5,316 nt of DNA from Sporomusaceae bacterium UBA1887. GTDB taxonomy: Bacteria > Bacillota > Negativicutes > Sporomusales > DSM-15969. A program made the translations under genes and the position numbers. The stretch is taken from contig DDHB01000026.1 in assembly GCA_002337925.1 (NCBI GenBank), positions 1-5,316 on the forward strand, given 5' to 3'. Positions 5,278 through 5,316 of the stretch are shown piece after piece (the first letter of the stretch is position 1; each line of letters starts with the position of its first letter). Under the pieces are notes generated by a model that did no database searches, had not been told where the DNA came from, and was given only the letters and a program-made list of their open reading frames with translations.

Positions 5278-5316
5278 AGGCCTAGACTTTTTGGTACTTT
5301 TGTGGCGATGACAAAA
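5278..5316. repeat. Left half of an inverted repeat cut by the window edge
   Basis: TTTTGT (5298-5303) pairs with ACAAAA (5311-5316) around GGCGATG, and the window ends inside the right arm. The left flank AGACTTTTTGGTAC looks like the rest of an arm. From memory, strings such as TTTTTGGTACTTTTGTGGCGATGACAAAAGTACC occur as intergenic repeats in many bacteria. Confidence 0.45.

Noticed and set aside
5051..5316. CRISPR array
   Set aside because: The repeats here are inverted and differ from one another; there are no regularly spaced direct repeats.

Overview
The window looks like a chromosomal segment of a Bacillota-type bacterium with roughly 45% G+C in its genes. Ribosome binding sites are strong and purine-rich, TTG and GTG starts are used, and one gene product is a lipoprotein. 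The gene set and the dispersed palindromic repeats remind me of the Negativicutes (Sporomusa/Pelosinus-like organisms). That placement is an impression from memory, not something the sequence proves.

Layout, left to right. Positions 1-258 hold no convincing gene. About the first 180 bases are roughly 60% G+C, repeat-like, and contain a palindromic dispersed-repeat motif (about 145-182). A HisC-family PLP aminotransferase follows (about 274-1383). Next comes a complete three-component ABC importer of the nitrate/sulfonate/taurine (NMT1/TauA-SsuA) class: a lipoprotein substrate-binding protein (1470-2477), a permease (2544-3341) and an ATPase (3338-4126). The ATPase is followed 14 bp later by an Ogt-type methylated-DNA--protein-cysteine methyltransferase (4141-4638). 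The last gene, probably with its own promoter, encodes a small four-helix membrane protein of the phage holin IV/YvlD type (about 4706-5050). Every gene is on the + strand.

How they work together. The binding protein captures an unidentified small, probably anionic or heteroaromatic solute, the permease and ATPase move it inward, and the HisC-like enzyme could be independent or co-transcribed. A GC-rich hairpin with a T-rich tail between the binding-protein gene and the permease gene probably gives partial termination, so binding protein would be made in excess. The permease and ATPase genes overlap by 4 bp (ATGA). Ogt sits close enough to be in the same transcript, although its DNA-repair role has no obvious link to transport.

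The right end (5051-5316) has no gene but is densely structured. It holds a perfect 13-bp hairpin whose T-tract lies on the minus strand, a long inverted repeat (18-19 bp arms) with an 18-nt perfect mirror repeat at its centre, and the start of another inverted repeat cut by the window edge. These look like dispersed intergenic repeats. They are the most unusual part of the window, but I see no evidence of a new multi-gene system.
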